Positions 22,460 through 34,935 are shown, numbered from the stretch's first letter. The stretch is 64,000 bases of DNA from Phytoseiulus persimilis (GCA_037576195.1 CM075104.1:23266211-23330210), one strand, 5' to 3'. Numbers and translations are program-made. Notes: generated from the sequence alone by a model not told the origin.

Positions 22460-25400
22460 CCTTTGTCACTTGTCACTCGGCGAAACTCGCATTGCTGACG
22501 CTTTGACTGAATAGAAGGGCTTTCTGAGAATGAGTAGCTGAACTTACACCCGAGGCAGTACTATAACTCACGCAAATCTGTTGCGATACCCATCCGGAGT
22601 TCACTCCGAGTTCTGTGAGCTTGTGGTGGAATTCCGAGCAGCCCCACACATGTGTTTGAGGCAATGGATCCGGCGATCAGGCCGCTATTTTGAAACTGAT
22701 CCCGAAAACAGAACGAGCTAGAGACTCCAAAGGTTCGCTGGAATATGAACTTGGGCTGATCGATGGGAGAACATTGTTACCCCCCACGAGGATCCTACCG
22801 AGTCCATTTTTTTTACATGGGAGTCGTGCTTTCCAAGCATCAGGTGGAAGATTTCAATACAAACATGTAGCAAAAAAAAAGTTGCGAAACTTGGCATCCT
22901 TCGGATGCACTGTTTCCGTGGTCAGCAGTTTGCTTTCCCCGTGACCCACCTTCAAAAAAGGCATTTTCGTCGAACTGTCTAATAACTAACACCATTCTTT
23001 AAGAAAAGATCATTAGGTCCTGAGATAGGATACGAGCGCTTCCAGAAGGCAGAGGTCAGAGGATAAAATTGGGATCACTTTGGAGGATGAACTCTCTCAT
23101 TATGGCGCTGCGTACTCTCAGAAAAGATGGTCTCAGGATGTTTTCAATCAGCCTCATCCTCCTCATCTGCGTTCAATTCTTCCGCGTTCCGAGGTCGAAC
23201 CTGGCTTTGATTAACTGTACGAGTCGTGTTCCGGGTCTCGTGTCGAAGCATTTATCGCGGTCGAATAATGCCGCATACATCATCTTCGGCCTTTCCTCCT
23301 CAATGTCCTCCATGATCAGTCATGGCGCAAATCTCGAGAGCTCCAGCGACTGAGATCCTCGTTGGGTTTCCTATAGTGCAAGAAGCGGAACCGGATTCCG
23401 TCAGGGAGCGCTCAGCGAGTCTATTTAACAGGATCATGGTGATAACTTCATCGGTGCAGTCTCGAGATCGAGCTTCAGAAACTACTAGGTCTGCGTCAGT
23501 AGTCGTAGGGCTTTTCAACATCTTCTGTGTATCGAGACGTGCTACCTGTGGATATGACTCATTTTCGGTCTTGCTGCTGCCGCTTTATCAAGCTTAAGTT
23601 AACTGAACAGGTCTTGCGACAGAGGATTCAGATTCAGACTAGAATGCCAAAAAAAAGCCAGAGACGTCTCGAACGGAAATAATCAGCAGAGCATGACTTG
23701 AATGACTCGGTGAATCAGAACCTCCGATCAGAGCTGGTACGGGTCGTCCAGAATGTACAGAATGAAGCATACTCCCGATCTCGTGGAAACCTGCAAGTCT
23801 GGTGGAGCTCGTTTGCGGTCAAAGCCTGATGCTCCAGGGAGCAGAAACTGGGTGGATGAGAAGATATATAAGATAATACCCTCTCTTGTTCCGCAAACCA
23901 CCCGATCTGATATTTCCACGAAGAACCTTTGCGAAGAGCTTTGCGGAGAACAGCAACGGAACTTTTATTCCCGATCTGGGATCGATCGGTATCTATGATT
24001 GAACTTGGGTCACATCGACCCTGTCTTGCAGAAGAGAACGTTTGAATTCGGACTTGAGAAGCCAATCGCTACATTGCCGGAGAACAAAAGCTTGTCCAAA
24101 TCTGCACTTTGACGCATGTAGACTCATATTCGACTTTTGACGGCTATTGTTCTCGGTGATATCGTGTGGGACCGATCAGAAGAAACAGAGCTCATCTGAC
24201 CTCTTCGAGGAACCTTGCGAGTTGTGGAGCGATTTTTTTCACTCTCTTGGTCTGATGAAATCACGGAGTCTGCGTCAGCATTCGACTCTGGACACCTTCC
24301 GCTAGTGTGGAATTCACTCACGGATAATATTTCGCCCCACGAGCAGCCCGGGAATTCCCCGAGTCGACGTCACTGTTCGTGGGGTGATGGCTATCAAATA
24401 GAACAAGTCGAGGCCCTAGCGCCAAGCATGAGGCGTCCCAAGATGAGACCGTCACTCGAAATCGCTGACATCTCTTTCAGCCGCGAATGACGTGAACAAT
24501 GGTTATTGTTCTCAGATAGTCTATCGCATCGTCGCTCGGGGACTCGACGTCGAGGAGCAGATCAAATCGTTCTTCTTCATTGTCTGGCGCGGTATGGCCC
24601 TTGCTGAGTCTTGAGGCATGAGGCGACATAGAATCAATCTGATCCATATCGAAACGCTCCCATGCGAAAATCTGTATTTCCAAGCTCACCATGTGATGGT
24701 TGAGTCTCTTCGAACCAGATCACATCGGTCGAGGTGTATTCACGACACACGGCTCCGCACCTTATTCTCCACTCTTCGGGCCGGAAATCACAGATGCCTC
24801 TCCTCCCTTGCAACGGAGAGGAAACGATAGCTCGTCCTGCTCTGTTCAGGATTCCGTGGCTCCGAGTCTTGAGAGGAATGATTCAAAATTTTCTCCCTGA
24901 TCGTCCAACGGTCCCGATACCGAGGATGGACCGCGTTCGGTTCCAGTAGGCGCCTCGGAATCTCAACAAATATGGCTGCCTAAAATGAGACGAGAGCTCG
25001 CGACATGCGAATCTGGTCATTGTGATCCTTCTCGAACCCGACGGAGTAGCCTAGCTTCGCAAATTCAGTCTCCACGCGCTCGAGCGACTCGGAATCCTCT
25101 TCTCAATCATCCGGCGCTCGGAGAGTTGGACCGACGTTCCTTCTGCTGCTCTTGCAATGCGAGAGAGTCCAGAAGGATTCTCGAAGGATCAGTTGCAGAC
25201 GCCCAAATCCGTCGTCAGGACCCATGAACATCGTCTACGGTCAAACACCGATCACGGAATGTTCTGCCGAGAGTTGAAATTGTCAGTTTATTGGGAAAGA
25301 TTTTTCTTGGAGCCCTACAGATCCACGATACCTGGGGAAAACGATTAAAAGTATCGGATCTTCTGAGCCGTGAGCTTCCGAGATGATGAACGACTTTTCC

Positions 25401-27295
25401 GGCTCAGTCTCAACGAGATGCAACTTAGTTGAGGGGTTCGTCGCCGAACAAAGCGATTGAAACGCAATTCAAACTGACCTCGCAGGTTGTGCGGACCATA
25501 AAGGGTACTGCACTTCTCCACGTGATACTTCACTGCGTCATTGCATCCCCGGATCCAACCCAACGTGTATGGGAATTATGGTCGAGGGGGATGAAAACAT
25601 TCCGCAGGAATTGCATCACGGCTAACGCGCTGGGGCTGTGGTTCGGTCCGCTGTGGTTCTTGAGCAGATTCCCATTTGCAAGGATCGATTTCATTCACAC
25701 ACGCCTCATCCATCCCTTCATGTTCTCGCGGGAGTCTCTATTTCCTCTACTGACTACCCTCTGCAGTACAACTGGCCGCCGCTGGGTCGTCTCTCAAGAC
25801 GCTCCGCTTTAGAATGCGACACTCGACTGTTGCTACCCTACTGGACTCCTGACCAGAACTTCTATTCGGCACACTTCTTCTCTGATATTCGAGCTACCTA
25901 CACGAGCACATACCTGAATGAGCACACTCTCGTCGTTGGAGCGTCTATAGTATCTTTCTTTCTGGATCCACTGGCCCTCCGTACATCGTTATGCTGATTT
26001 CTTCAGCGACCCTTCTGAACTCCCTAGATTAAGTCTTTCCGCTAGCCCTCCTTACAATCTATACAGTTGTTCCTACAACTTGCCCTCCTAACAATCTATA
26101 CAGTCGTGCTCACAACTTGCCCTCTATACTTATGAATATCTAATGAATGTATCACATGTTCGCGAATGGTGAAGTAGTGCTCGGATTGAGTAGGACACGG
26201 GCGGTTGCAATGCCCTGTAGTCGACAGGTTCGGGCCGCCGAGGCCGTACCGATACGGTCCTTGGAACAACCGCCGCTGATGCTGTCGTTCTTTAATTCCC
26301 CGCCTGGCTTCACAGTATGGGGCGATTTCTACTTGTTGATCATCATCGCACCTCGTGCATCTCCGCTCCGGCTTCTCCACCTGATCAACGTTCCCGTTCT
26401 TGTTGAGTTCACTCCGAACGCTAGCCCCCTGCCGTAATCGAGATTAACAGCCTCCTCCGGCCCTTGCCCCTCTTCGTAGAACTTGATGAGGGGTCCCATG
26501 GCCTCGATCGCTCCCTCGTTGTTGGCGTTCATGAGTTCTGTTGTTCACGAAGGGATGGCAGAAAAGATCCGATTCCTGTGCGCGTTCGCTCTCGATACTC
26601 TCCCCTCTCCTTCACTCTTTCGGTTCCCCTCCACATAGCTCCATCGCTCTACTCTATACGGGAACTTGTTTTGTTCATTCTCCGTTTTCCCTCCCCGCTT
26701 CCATAGCCGTCTCGAACCACGCTACCTCAAGTTGTCCTCAACTTTTCATTTCGAGTATCTCCCCGCGAATTTCGACTGTTGTTAACTGGTTGTGCTCTCC
26801 TATCCATTACTTCCGTCATATCTCCACGTGCCGGTTCGGATCATGCCGTGTTCAAGTCCCTACGAGCCCTCGTTCGCGGTTGATTTCCCACTATTGCTTG
26901 GTCTACATTAATTTGCACATCCTCTCATGATTCCGACGTTTCTATCTCGATCAGTTTCTTCGCTGTCCCTGCCCTCTCTTCTTCCGACTGCTCGATCTAC
27001 GCCGGTTCCTTGATTCTTGTGGATTCGATGACTCTTTCTGGTCTCTCCACGGCTCCGATTCCTGCTTTCTCTATTTCTTCTTCGTCGTTGTCTGTTCCGT
27101 TGTAGGCTTCTATTTCATCCTCGTTCCCATCGTGTAGTCGGTATCATTTCAGTTGCGAATAGTGAGCCGTACAAGTGTAACTCCTTCGACCCAATTGAAC
27201 CAGTCGATAGGTATCTTTCGGCAACTTCAGGAATGACCATCGGACCTCGAAACTTTGGTTGCAACTCTGTCGGTTGAACCGTGTGGATTTTTTTT
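22460..27295. other. Long stretch without recognised genes
   Basis: Only short open frames occur on either strand and none has a domain I can name. A 37-bp unit is repeated just over twice at about 26046-26125 (ACAATCTATACAG...ACAACTTG). The stretch 26540-27110 is strikingly C/T-rich on the plus strand. A minus-strand frame at 26329-26532 may belong to a decayed LINE related to the fragment just downstream, but this is weak. Confidence 0.4.
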
Positions 27296-27299
27296 AATA

Positions 27300-27860
27300 T
27301 CATGACAGGAGGGGAAATCCCTGCTGTTTTTGCTAATTGTTTTGCTTATCCGCCTCCATTCGTCCTCGCTCTGCAACATTTCCTGCATCAGGCTGGGCAC
27401 ATTCGCAGCAGAGGCTATTGCTGTTCTCTGTACTGCTAAACCGGACAGTGAAGGACGGTGTGTTCGACTGTGTCTTCCTCCCCAGAGTTACAGTGAACGC
27501 ACATGGACGTCGGAGACGAGTTGAATCGACTCAGGAACGTGTGGAAATTGCCGTGTCCCGAAAGCACCTGAGATAGGTGATAGCTGACTGTGCCGAACTT
27601 CCTTTCGCACCAGTTTTTCAAGTCAGGAACGCATCTGTGCGTCCATCGTCCTCTTGGGTCATTGTCCCATCTAAACTGCCACTTTTCAGACCCGTGTGGA
27701 TTGGCAAGCCAACTACCACTGTATCCCCTTTTGAATATCTGATGTAATGTGGCCATCTTTTCCCATCGTAATAGTACGAGTATTCATCCTGGCTTTGCAT
27801 CAGTTGTTTCCTAACTTCTGCTTGCTTTTCTTCCGCCGGTACCCATACTCTATCTTGGTC
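27300..27860 (-). pseudogene. LINE ORF2 3' fragment (R1-like C-terminus)
   Basis: Minus strand. The frame at 27756-27436 reads DLKNWCERKFGTVSYHLSQV, then GHGNFHTFLSRF, then CVHCNSGEEDTVEHTVLHC. This matches the C-terminal knuckle region of the LINE ORF2 at 7670-10792, which has GHGQFQTFMVKIG and CTLCASGETDDVEHTVLHC. It is therefore a truncated copy of a related but different R1-clade element. No RT or endonuclease part is preserved. Confidence 0.75.
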
Positions 27861-28272
27861 GCTCTCTATTAACTGCGCGTGATTATTGATTCTCGGTAAA
27901 TACTAGGCTTTGCAAAAAACCGCTGTTTCGGTTAACCGAAAGAGAAAAACCGCAAACCGCGGTCATGACCTCGAATAATCGCATATTGAAAAAGAAAGAG
28001 AGGAAACGCAATCTGTTCAGTGACTTATATTCTCCGTGATCACTTGATCACCAAACATGAATCGTGCTCATTTTATGAGGCGGAACGGATGAATCAAGCT
28101 CTCAAAACTTCTTGCCGACTCAAGGTCTATGATGGTCCATGAATTCATCTTAAGTAACAAGTCTGCGGGGAACATAGGATCCACAATATCTATCTGAACG
28201 CTGCACTGTGAAACTCGAAGGGACATGAGTAAAATCATATTGGACAGATTTCCCAACGATAGATGTGGGCAT

Positions 28273-28623
28273 TATTATGGAGCTCAAACTGCATGCGACG
28301 GAAGACGCTAGATTGGTCGTAGAGGCCCGTCGCGTGGAGTTAGGCCGCACGACTTGTGTGTGCTTCGCGCCTCTGCCGGTAGATGCCACCGCCCGCGATG
28401 GGATTTGCGAGGCGATAGGGAGTGTTACTGAAGCAATACCGAAAGGTGATTCCGGGACACTCCTGAGGGCTGGCTGAGAGGTTCAGCCGGAAAACAAAGA
28501 TGCCAGACTTGTTGGCTGGCATGCACCGCGACCCCGACGGCGCGCTTTATTGAACGGCACTGTTTGGATACACAAGTTATTTAGATTATTGTCTTATGTT
28601 GCCACAACGACAAGAACGTAACA
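28273..28623 (-). repeat. 3' LTR of the gypsy element (351 bp)
   Basis: On the minus strand it starts TGTTACGTTC and ends CCATAATA. It differs from the other LTR by few substitutions, but it is 117 bp longer. The extra segment lies between two copies of GATGCCA (about 28382 and 28499). Confidence 0.9.
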
Positions 28624-28658
28624 TCATTCTTTTCACACAATCGTTGGGCTTCTTCTGG

Positions 28659-31600
28659 CTATTTGGTGATGTAGTTGGGGTTGTAGATTCGAGAGCTCGG
28701 AACGGGGACCCTACTCGTTCGTCTCCGGGTGAGAGCCGACGGTGCTGAACGTTTGCACGTTGTTGCGGATTGAGGTGATATTCCCGGACTGCACAGAGGT
28801 GTCGAGAACGAAATAGTCGGGCAAATTTCGGGGGTGGGCGCTTGCTCGTTGGCGGATTGATTTCGGCTGCTTTCCCTTCTGTCAGGCCGGATGTCTCTTC
28901 TGTTCCTTCTCGACTCGATCCCGGATTGAAGACGGATGATGTATGCTCTTGGGTTGCTCAATAGCTTCACAATGGTACCGCTTTCCCACTGTCGACAGGA
29001 TTTTCGCACCAGGACTCTCTGGTTGCATTCGAGAGACGGCAACTCTTTCGTGCCGCGGTCATGATAATGCCTGGCCAGTTCCGCCACTTTCTCGAGAGTT
29101 CGTTTTCGAACATTCCACACGGGTTTGGGCTCTGTCGACAGCTGACTGGACGAAATCGGGAGTTTGGTTCTGAGAACCCTACCGTTGGACAGCTGCGCGG
29201 GAGAAATGCCATCCGCACCGGGGGTGGTCCGCAATGTGAGTAGGGCTTCGGCAGTGGATTGACCCGCGCTTTCGGCCTTCGTGAAGGTTGCCTTAAGAGT
29301 TTGGATCGTCCTCTCGACTTGCCCGTTTGCCGACGAGTGTCCCGGGGACACGGGGCTGAGTTCGGTTGACCAGCGCCGACAGAACTCGCGAAATTCCCTG
29401 CTGTTGAAAGGGGGGCCGTTGTCGCTGACGAAACGAACCGGGGCCCCGTGCTGGACAATCAGCTCCTCAACCCTCGCCGCCACGGCGTCAGCCGTTGTGG
29501 ACCGCATGGGTCTGACAAACACGTCCTTACTAAAGTAGTCGACGATGACCAAGAACGTGCCCTGCCTGAGATGCATGAAGTCCGCAGCGACCGAGTGCCA
29601 TGGGTGTGGCGCAGGAGGGCTGGGCCGTAGCGGTTCTCTGGGATTCGCTCGAAGGCGAGTCTGGCATTGGTCGCAGTTCTCAGCTGTCCGCTTGACCGCC
29701 GCCGTGATGCCGGGCCAGAACACACTTGCACGGGCCAGTCGGAGCATGCGCTCCTCCCCCTGATGAGCGGCGTGGAGACTAGAGAGCACCGAGGGAATTT
29801 GGACTGCCGGCAACACCAGTCTGTGCCCCCTGTAGAGAAGCCCGTCAATGATGTGTAGCTCACCTCTGTACTGCCAGTAGGGTCTCGCGGGCAGTGGGAT
29901 CTTGCGTTTATGCGAAGGCCACCCTTGTCGGGTGAGCCCCATTGCCGCTGCCGTTCCCGGGTCCTCGGCTGTCTCTCGAACCAGGCGCTGCTGCCGTTGA
30001 TCGGATACCGTGAGCGATGACAGTACCTTCTCACCCTTGCTTTCCATCTCGGGTGTTTCGAAGTACCTCTCGGCTGGCGAGCGGGAGAGGCTGTCGGCGA
30101 TGTGCATGAGCCTTCCCGGGACGTACTGAAGGGAAAAGGAGTATCGCAGCAGTCGGAGCATCATATTTTGGACCCTGGGGCTGAGTAGCGATATGTCTTT
30201 TTTGACTATGCTTACGAGAGGACGATGGTCTGATTCTATATTGATATGGGACCCCAAGATGTAAAAACGGAATTGTTCACAAGCGAATACGATTGCCAAG
30301 AGTTCTTTTTCTAGTTGGGCCTCCGGGGCCTCGGATATGGCGTTTTTGAGATCCTCGAATGCGGTTTGTTGCGGGTCTCCCCAGATAAACTCGCTTGAGT
30401 CGGTCCGAGTAAGGAGTCGCAGAGGAGCAGTGCGAGACGCTGCATTCGGGATGTATTTGTGCACATAGTTGATAATTCCCAGGAATTGCCTTACGGCCTT
30501 GGGCGTCGTGGGGGGTTTGATTTGCTTGATGGCCGCGACGCGCTCCTCCAGGATGCGGATTCCTCCCTTGCTGATGTTGTGTCCGAGAAACCGGACTGCT
30601 GGCTTTGATAGCTGGAGTTTCTCCGGTTTTAGCTTGAGACCGACCTTGCGGCACCGGAGGAGGAATTTTCGGAGGTTCCCGTCGTGTTCAGCCTGACTTC
30701 GGCCGTACACGAGGAAGTCGTCTACGCAGTTGATGACACCGTCGAGGTCTGCGAAAAAACGGTGCATTACCTCACTGAATCGCTCTGAGGCGTCCGCTAT
30801 TCCGAATGGGAGGCGCTTGAAGCGGAAATTCCCGAACTGTGTTGATATTGTGCGAAGATCACTCGATGCCTCATCAAGTGGGAGTTGATAAAATGCCGAC
30901 GCGGCGTCGACCACTGTGAAGCACTTTGCTCCACCGAGGTTTGCGAAGAGTTGCTCCGCTTTGGGTAGCGGGAACTTCATGCGCTGGATGTGTGGATTCA
31001 GCAATCTAGGGTCTATGCAGACGCGAATCGATCCGTCAGCCTTCCTGACGGTGACCATTGGTAATGCATATCTTGTGGCCTTGTAGCTTCTTTCCAGGAC
31101 GCCGGATGCTACCATTCTTGCCAGTTGCTGTTTGACCTGCTCTTTGAATCTCATCGGTATTCTTCTGGGAGGGAATTTTTGCGGCGGCGGGGGATTCGGA
31201 ATTTCGATTGTCTGAGTCGCCTCGAGGAGCCCGAGCCCCGCCGAGTCGAAGACATCAGCGAGCTCGGCAATCAGACGTGAGGGCAGGGCGCCGTCCGCTG
31301 GGGGCGGGAGATGCATCGAGTCTACGTGGCAGCGTTTGATGAGCTTGAGGGACTCGCATGCCGGGAGCCCAAGAATCGGCGGAGCCGAAGTTCTAATGAC
31401 GTAGAACTTCACGCGGTGTGCTGCCGCGGCGCCGGTTGCCTTCACTGAAAGGTGACAGACACCGTCGATCTGCAGTGAATGATTGGGATATGATACAACC
31501 CGCTTGGAGGTGACTTGGAGCGCCGGTCGCCCTGGGAGCAGCTTGAAGACGTTGGTCGGGAGGACCGAGCACTCGGCTCCGCTGTCTAGCTTGAATTTGA

Positions 31601-32597
31601 TTGCTCGTGGCGGCTCGCCGACTGACAGCTCTGCCCACCACGCTCCCGGAGAATCTCTTCCGATGTTTATGCCCCGGAGACTCTGAATGCGAACTGCGTC
31701 TAGGGCCAGGTTGTCGAGGGTCTCCGTTTCGGAGTTGTCTTCTTCCATCGAGTTGACGGACTTGCACACGTTGGCGAAATGACCCCTCCGCCGGCACTTG
31801 TGACATTTGGTGTTTGGGGCGCGACACTTCCCGTTGGGATGAGAGAAACATCCGTCCTTGCAGATCGGGGGTCTTCGGGAGCTCTGTGGCTGAGCTCCGT
31901 ATTGCTGGCGTGGCTCGCGGTGTGGCAATCGGCGACTCGCCAGCTGATCAACCTTTGCCGGCTCGTCGATGTCCGCCGCTGCCTGCTGTGGCTTTCCCCC
32001 TGAGATCTGAACCTCGATCTTCCGAGTGGCCGCGAAAGCTTTGGACTTGAGAATCATCTCGTCGGGGCCTAGGAGTTTGTTTAGCCCTATGAGATGCTTT
32101 CGGAGTTTCCTATCGCATACTCCGTTGATAAATGCGGTGGCGGTCAGGGACTTGGAGCATGACTCGCAGAATTCGCACTCCGTGACCTTGTCTTTGAGAT
32201 ATGTCATGAATCGATCAAGATCGCGGTCTTCCTGCTTGGCGTTGAGGAATTCGAATCTCGCCTGAGAGGTGTTAAGCTGGGCCTGGAAGTGCTTTTCAAT
32301 GGCTGTGAGCACCTGTTCGAATCCATTTGTAGGGCCCATGCTGGCTTCGACATGTAACTCGTAGATCTCCGTGAGCTCGTCGCCCGCGTGAACCAACACA
32401 TGGCTGATCTATTCGGCTGGATCGCGGCCCGCAATCCCGGCAGCTCTTGCGAATCGGCGAAAACCCGCAGACCAGCGTTTCCATGCCGAGAAGAGGCACA
32501 CGAAGCCGCCGATCACAAACCTGGGCGGCGCGGGAAGCTGGATCGTTGCCGACGATGTCACCGAAGGGCTGGACACTGATTGACCTGGATTTGACAT
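28659..32597 (-). pseudogene. Gypsy gag-pol polyprotein with two lesions
   Basis: The likely start is ATG at 32597 (context AAAATGT). A TAG at 32409-32411 breaks the gag N-terminus, and the frame is then open to the stop at 28659. Counting from 32399: a CCHC knuckle CHKCRRRGHFANVC at 199-212, a protease with LDSG at 271-274, and RT with VVDAASAFYQLPL near 498 and catalytic CVDD at 558-561. RNase H follows, then integrase with an HHCC finger (CDQC), catalytic Asp in AADFMHL and SDNGPPF, and Glu in GQVERTIQ. At residue 691 the sequence jumps from SEAP to EAQLEKE. About 40 residues that normally hold the first RNase H catalytic Asp (the DAS motif) are missing, in frame. Confidence 0.9.
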
Positions 32598-32627
32598 TTT
32601 ACGACCTGGGGGCAACTTCTGACACCA

Positions 32628-32861
32628 TATTATGGAGCTCAAACTGCATGCGACGGAAGACGCTAGATTGGTGGTAGAGGCCCGTCGCGTGGAGTTAGGC
32701 CGCACGACTTGTGTGTGCTTCGCGCCTCTGCCGGTGGATGCCAGACTTGTTGGCTGGCATGCATCGCGACCCCGACGGCGCGCTTTATTGAACGGCACTG
32801 TTTGGATACACAAGTTATTTAGATTATTGTCTTATGTTGCCACAACGACAAGAACGTGACA
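32628..32861 (-). repeat. 5' LTR of the gypsy element (234 bp)
   Basis: Begins TGTCACGTTC on the minus strand and ends CCATAATA just before the primer-binding site. It has only one GATGCCA, so the 117-bp segment of the other LTR is absent here. A deletion between 7-bp direct repeats is the simplest explanation, but an insertion in the other LTR is possible. Confidence 0.9.
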
Positions 32862-33019
32862 GGCATCTATCACCCGTTTTCCTTCAATTTCCTTCGTGTA
32901 GGATGGCAACTTTGGCTCATCACTTCCAGACTTCCGCCTCGCGGAGGAACAAGCGAAAATAACTCGAACAGAATCACAGAGTGATTTCATTCGCAGCGCA
33001 ACCGCAACGAAGAGATGGA

Positions 33020-33580
33020 CTATAAGACTCCGTGTTGAAAAGCTTCCCGGAGGACGAACATATCGTCGAGCGTGACCGGCTTCAGTTTCGCTCGATTTTC
33101 TCCAAGTAGAAGGCGGAGAGTGCAGAAGTCCCTCTCCGGTTGAACCGAAGTCGGTGGGATGGCCAGTAGAGCGTTTCGCCAGCTATTGAGGAGGTGGCCG
33201 CGAGCCTCGCCGGATCTGTAAGGCGCGTTTTCTATCTCCAAGCTTCTCTTGGTACACGCACGTCCCTCAACAACGTTGTCCGTGTCAGCCGAATCTGAGA
33301 AGTCGTCTAACATTGACAGCAAGGTGACGATTGCCTGCTGGTGAGAGATTCCGAGTGAAAAATGTTATCTTGGTAATAATAATTAGAGCTCATATGATTG
33401 AAGTACTACTGAGGACTTGACCGATGCTCGCGCGTCTCGGTCGGAGACAGATGGATCGGGAGCGACTTTGGCATCGAGGATCCCAGCCAGAACTCCCAGT
33501 ATTTCATCGGCGGATGGCTGACGTTGACCACACGCAGATTCCAAGCCGAAATCATGCCGCGAGTCCTTCAACACCGCCAA
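33020..33580 (-). pseudogene. hAT transposase C-terminal fragment
   Basis: The minus-strand frame 33322-33020 contains LLNSWRNALLAIPPTSVQPE followed by RDF and, further on, RAKLKPVTLDD. This is the hAT dimerisation region (pattern LaIPxTSvxxER and a trailing Ra.L.P). An upstream frame (33580-33383) probably belongs to the same protein but is separated by stops. The catalytic core is absent, so it is a remnant. Confidence 0.8.
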
Positions 33581-33589
33581 TATGCTCGA

Positions 33590-34029
33590 GAGGATCGACC
33601 TCCTTTTGGCGATTCACCATACTTCTGGCCAGCCTCCCGTCATCATGGGAAGCTTTCAAACAAGCGTTTTCAGCCAGGGAGGACTCAGCAGAATCTCTGA
33701 CTCATCTCATGGCAGCCATCGAGAGCGAAGCCCTCCGACGTGGCAACCACGACGTAAATGAGGTAACGGCCCTGTTCTCCAAGCTCCATACTTCCTATGG
33801 AAGACGACGCCGGAACACCTACCATCGGAAGACCAGCGTCAATAGGACCACCACGAGCACCTGTTACAACTGTGGACGATCAGGTCATCTGATTGCTCAG
33901 TGTCGGGCTCCTCGGCAGAACAAGAACCCAGGACAGGCTCAACGACGAACAACTCGTCCCAGAGCCAACCAGGGTGTACGACGACCATTCAAACGCCGAC
34001 AAAAACAACGTCAGGCAAGTGCCAACTAG
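33590..34029 (+). pseudogene. Ty1/copia gag fragment
   Basis: The plus-strand frame reads LLASLPSSWEAFKQAFSARE, then LTHLMAAIESEALRR, then a CYNCGRSGHLIAQC knuckle and a basic tail, ending TAG at 34027-34029. This is the copia gag pattern (UBN2-type region plus CCHC). The upstream part of the same open frame (from 33424) overlaps hAT-like sequence on the other strand and is not gag-like. No protease, integrase or RT follows, so this is an isolated piece. Confidence 0.75.
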
Positions 34030-34150
34030 GCATTGCAGCGGTTCCGGAACCGCGGTTTTTAACCGCAATAACCGCATATTTTGGCGGTTTTTCACCGCAC
34101 GGAACCGCAAATTTTTAGCGGTTCTTGATCGCCACGAACCGCATTCAGAC
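34027..34150. repeat. hAT-like terminal fragment rich in AACCGC/GCGGTT
   Basis: Begins TAGGCATTGCAGCGGTTCC, like the hAT termini at 19840 and 27904, followed by five or six palindromic AACCGC/GCGGTT motifs. Orientation is the same as the left end at 27904, so it is not the right end of that element. Confidence 0.5.
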
Positions 34151-34299
34151 GAAAAAACGCGGCATCCTCAGACTAGACCGCCCGCGCTGCTGTCGAGCGA
34201 TTGGATGCATTTTCTGCAGGAATGCATTCATTAGCTGATCGCCGGGACTGTGATACGGACCCGCTATAGCGGCTCGAACACAATAGACTTGAAAGTTTC

Positions 34300-34935
34300 T
34301 GGTACGGAGGTACGGCCGTACCTAAGAGGTACGGAGGTACGGCTGGGAAGGTACGGCCCAAAAGTACGGAGGTACGGAAACGAGCGAGATCGATGAAATC
34401 TCGCGAGCATACATGGGATGATGCTGCTGATCTCTCACAGCATGGGCAACATCGGGCGTTCAGCCGTTCGCGCGCGGCCGCGCTTCCAAGTTTCGCTATA
34501 GGACTCCCATAGAGCCATGAGCCCAAGGGCCGTACCTGCAGAGGTACGGAGTTACGGAAACGAGCGAGATCGATGAAGTCTCGCGAGCATAGCTGGGATG
34601 ATGCTTGGTATATCTGATACCCTGGGTATCATCGGGCGATCAGCCGTTCGCACCGAGCCGCGCTTCCAAGTTTCGTCATGGGACTCCCATGGAGCCATAG
34701 GCCCAAGGGCCGTACCTGCAGAGGTACGGAGGTACGGAAACGAGCGATATCGATGAAATCTCGCTAGCATACTTGGGATGATGCTTGGTATCTCTGATAC
34801 CATGGGTATCATCAGGCGATCAGCCGTTCGCCCGCAGCCTCGCTCCCAAGTGTCGCTATGGGACTCCCATGGAGCCATGGGCTCGAGGGCCATTCCATAC
34901 CTGTAGAGGCACGCCGGCACGGAAACGAGCGGGAT
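34300..34935. repeat. 180-bp tandem repeat (about 3.4 units)
   Basis: The landmark ACGGAAACGAGCG recurs at about 34374, 34554, 34734 and 34919, giving spacings of 180, 180 and 185 bp. Each unit carries clustered GGTACGG motifs, GATCGATGAAATCTCG, and GGACTCCCATGGAGCCAT. Open frames on the minus strand only reflect the repeat. Confidence 0.9.

Larger units (their letters stand above)
28273..32861 (-). mobile_element. Ty3/gypsy (Mag-like) LTR retrotransposon
   Basis: A complete element on the minus strand. Its LTRs are at 32628-32861 (5' LTR) and 28273-28623 (3' LTR). The flanking 5-bp duplication is GGCAT at 28268-28272 and 32862-32866. A primer-binding site, TGGTGTCAGAAGTT on the minus strand, directly follows the 5' LTR at 32627. 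An A/G-rich tract (GTGAAAAGAATGA) precedes the 3' LTR. The single gag-pol frame and its sequence recall the K02A2.6-like Mag lineage. A stop in gag and a deletion in RNase H make this copy defective. Confidence 0.93.
27904..33580 (-). mobile_element. Degenerate hAT element, interrupted by a gypsy element
   Basis: The left end at 27904 begins TAGGCTTTGCAAAAAACCGC, the same terminus as the hAT at 19840, followed by AACCGC motifs. Beyond the gypsy insertion (28273-32861 plus one copy of its target duplication) the minus strand encodes a hAT transposase C-terminus. No matching right terminus was found, so the 5' part has been lost or replaced, perhaps where the copia gag fragment begins. Confidence 0.65.

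Noticed and set aside
28935..32650. Plus-strand open frames inside the gypsy element
   Set aside because: All are antisense to the gag-pol frame, which has clear motifs on the minus strand.
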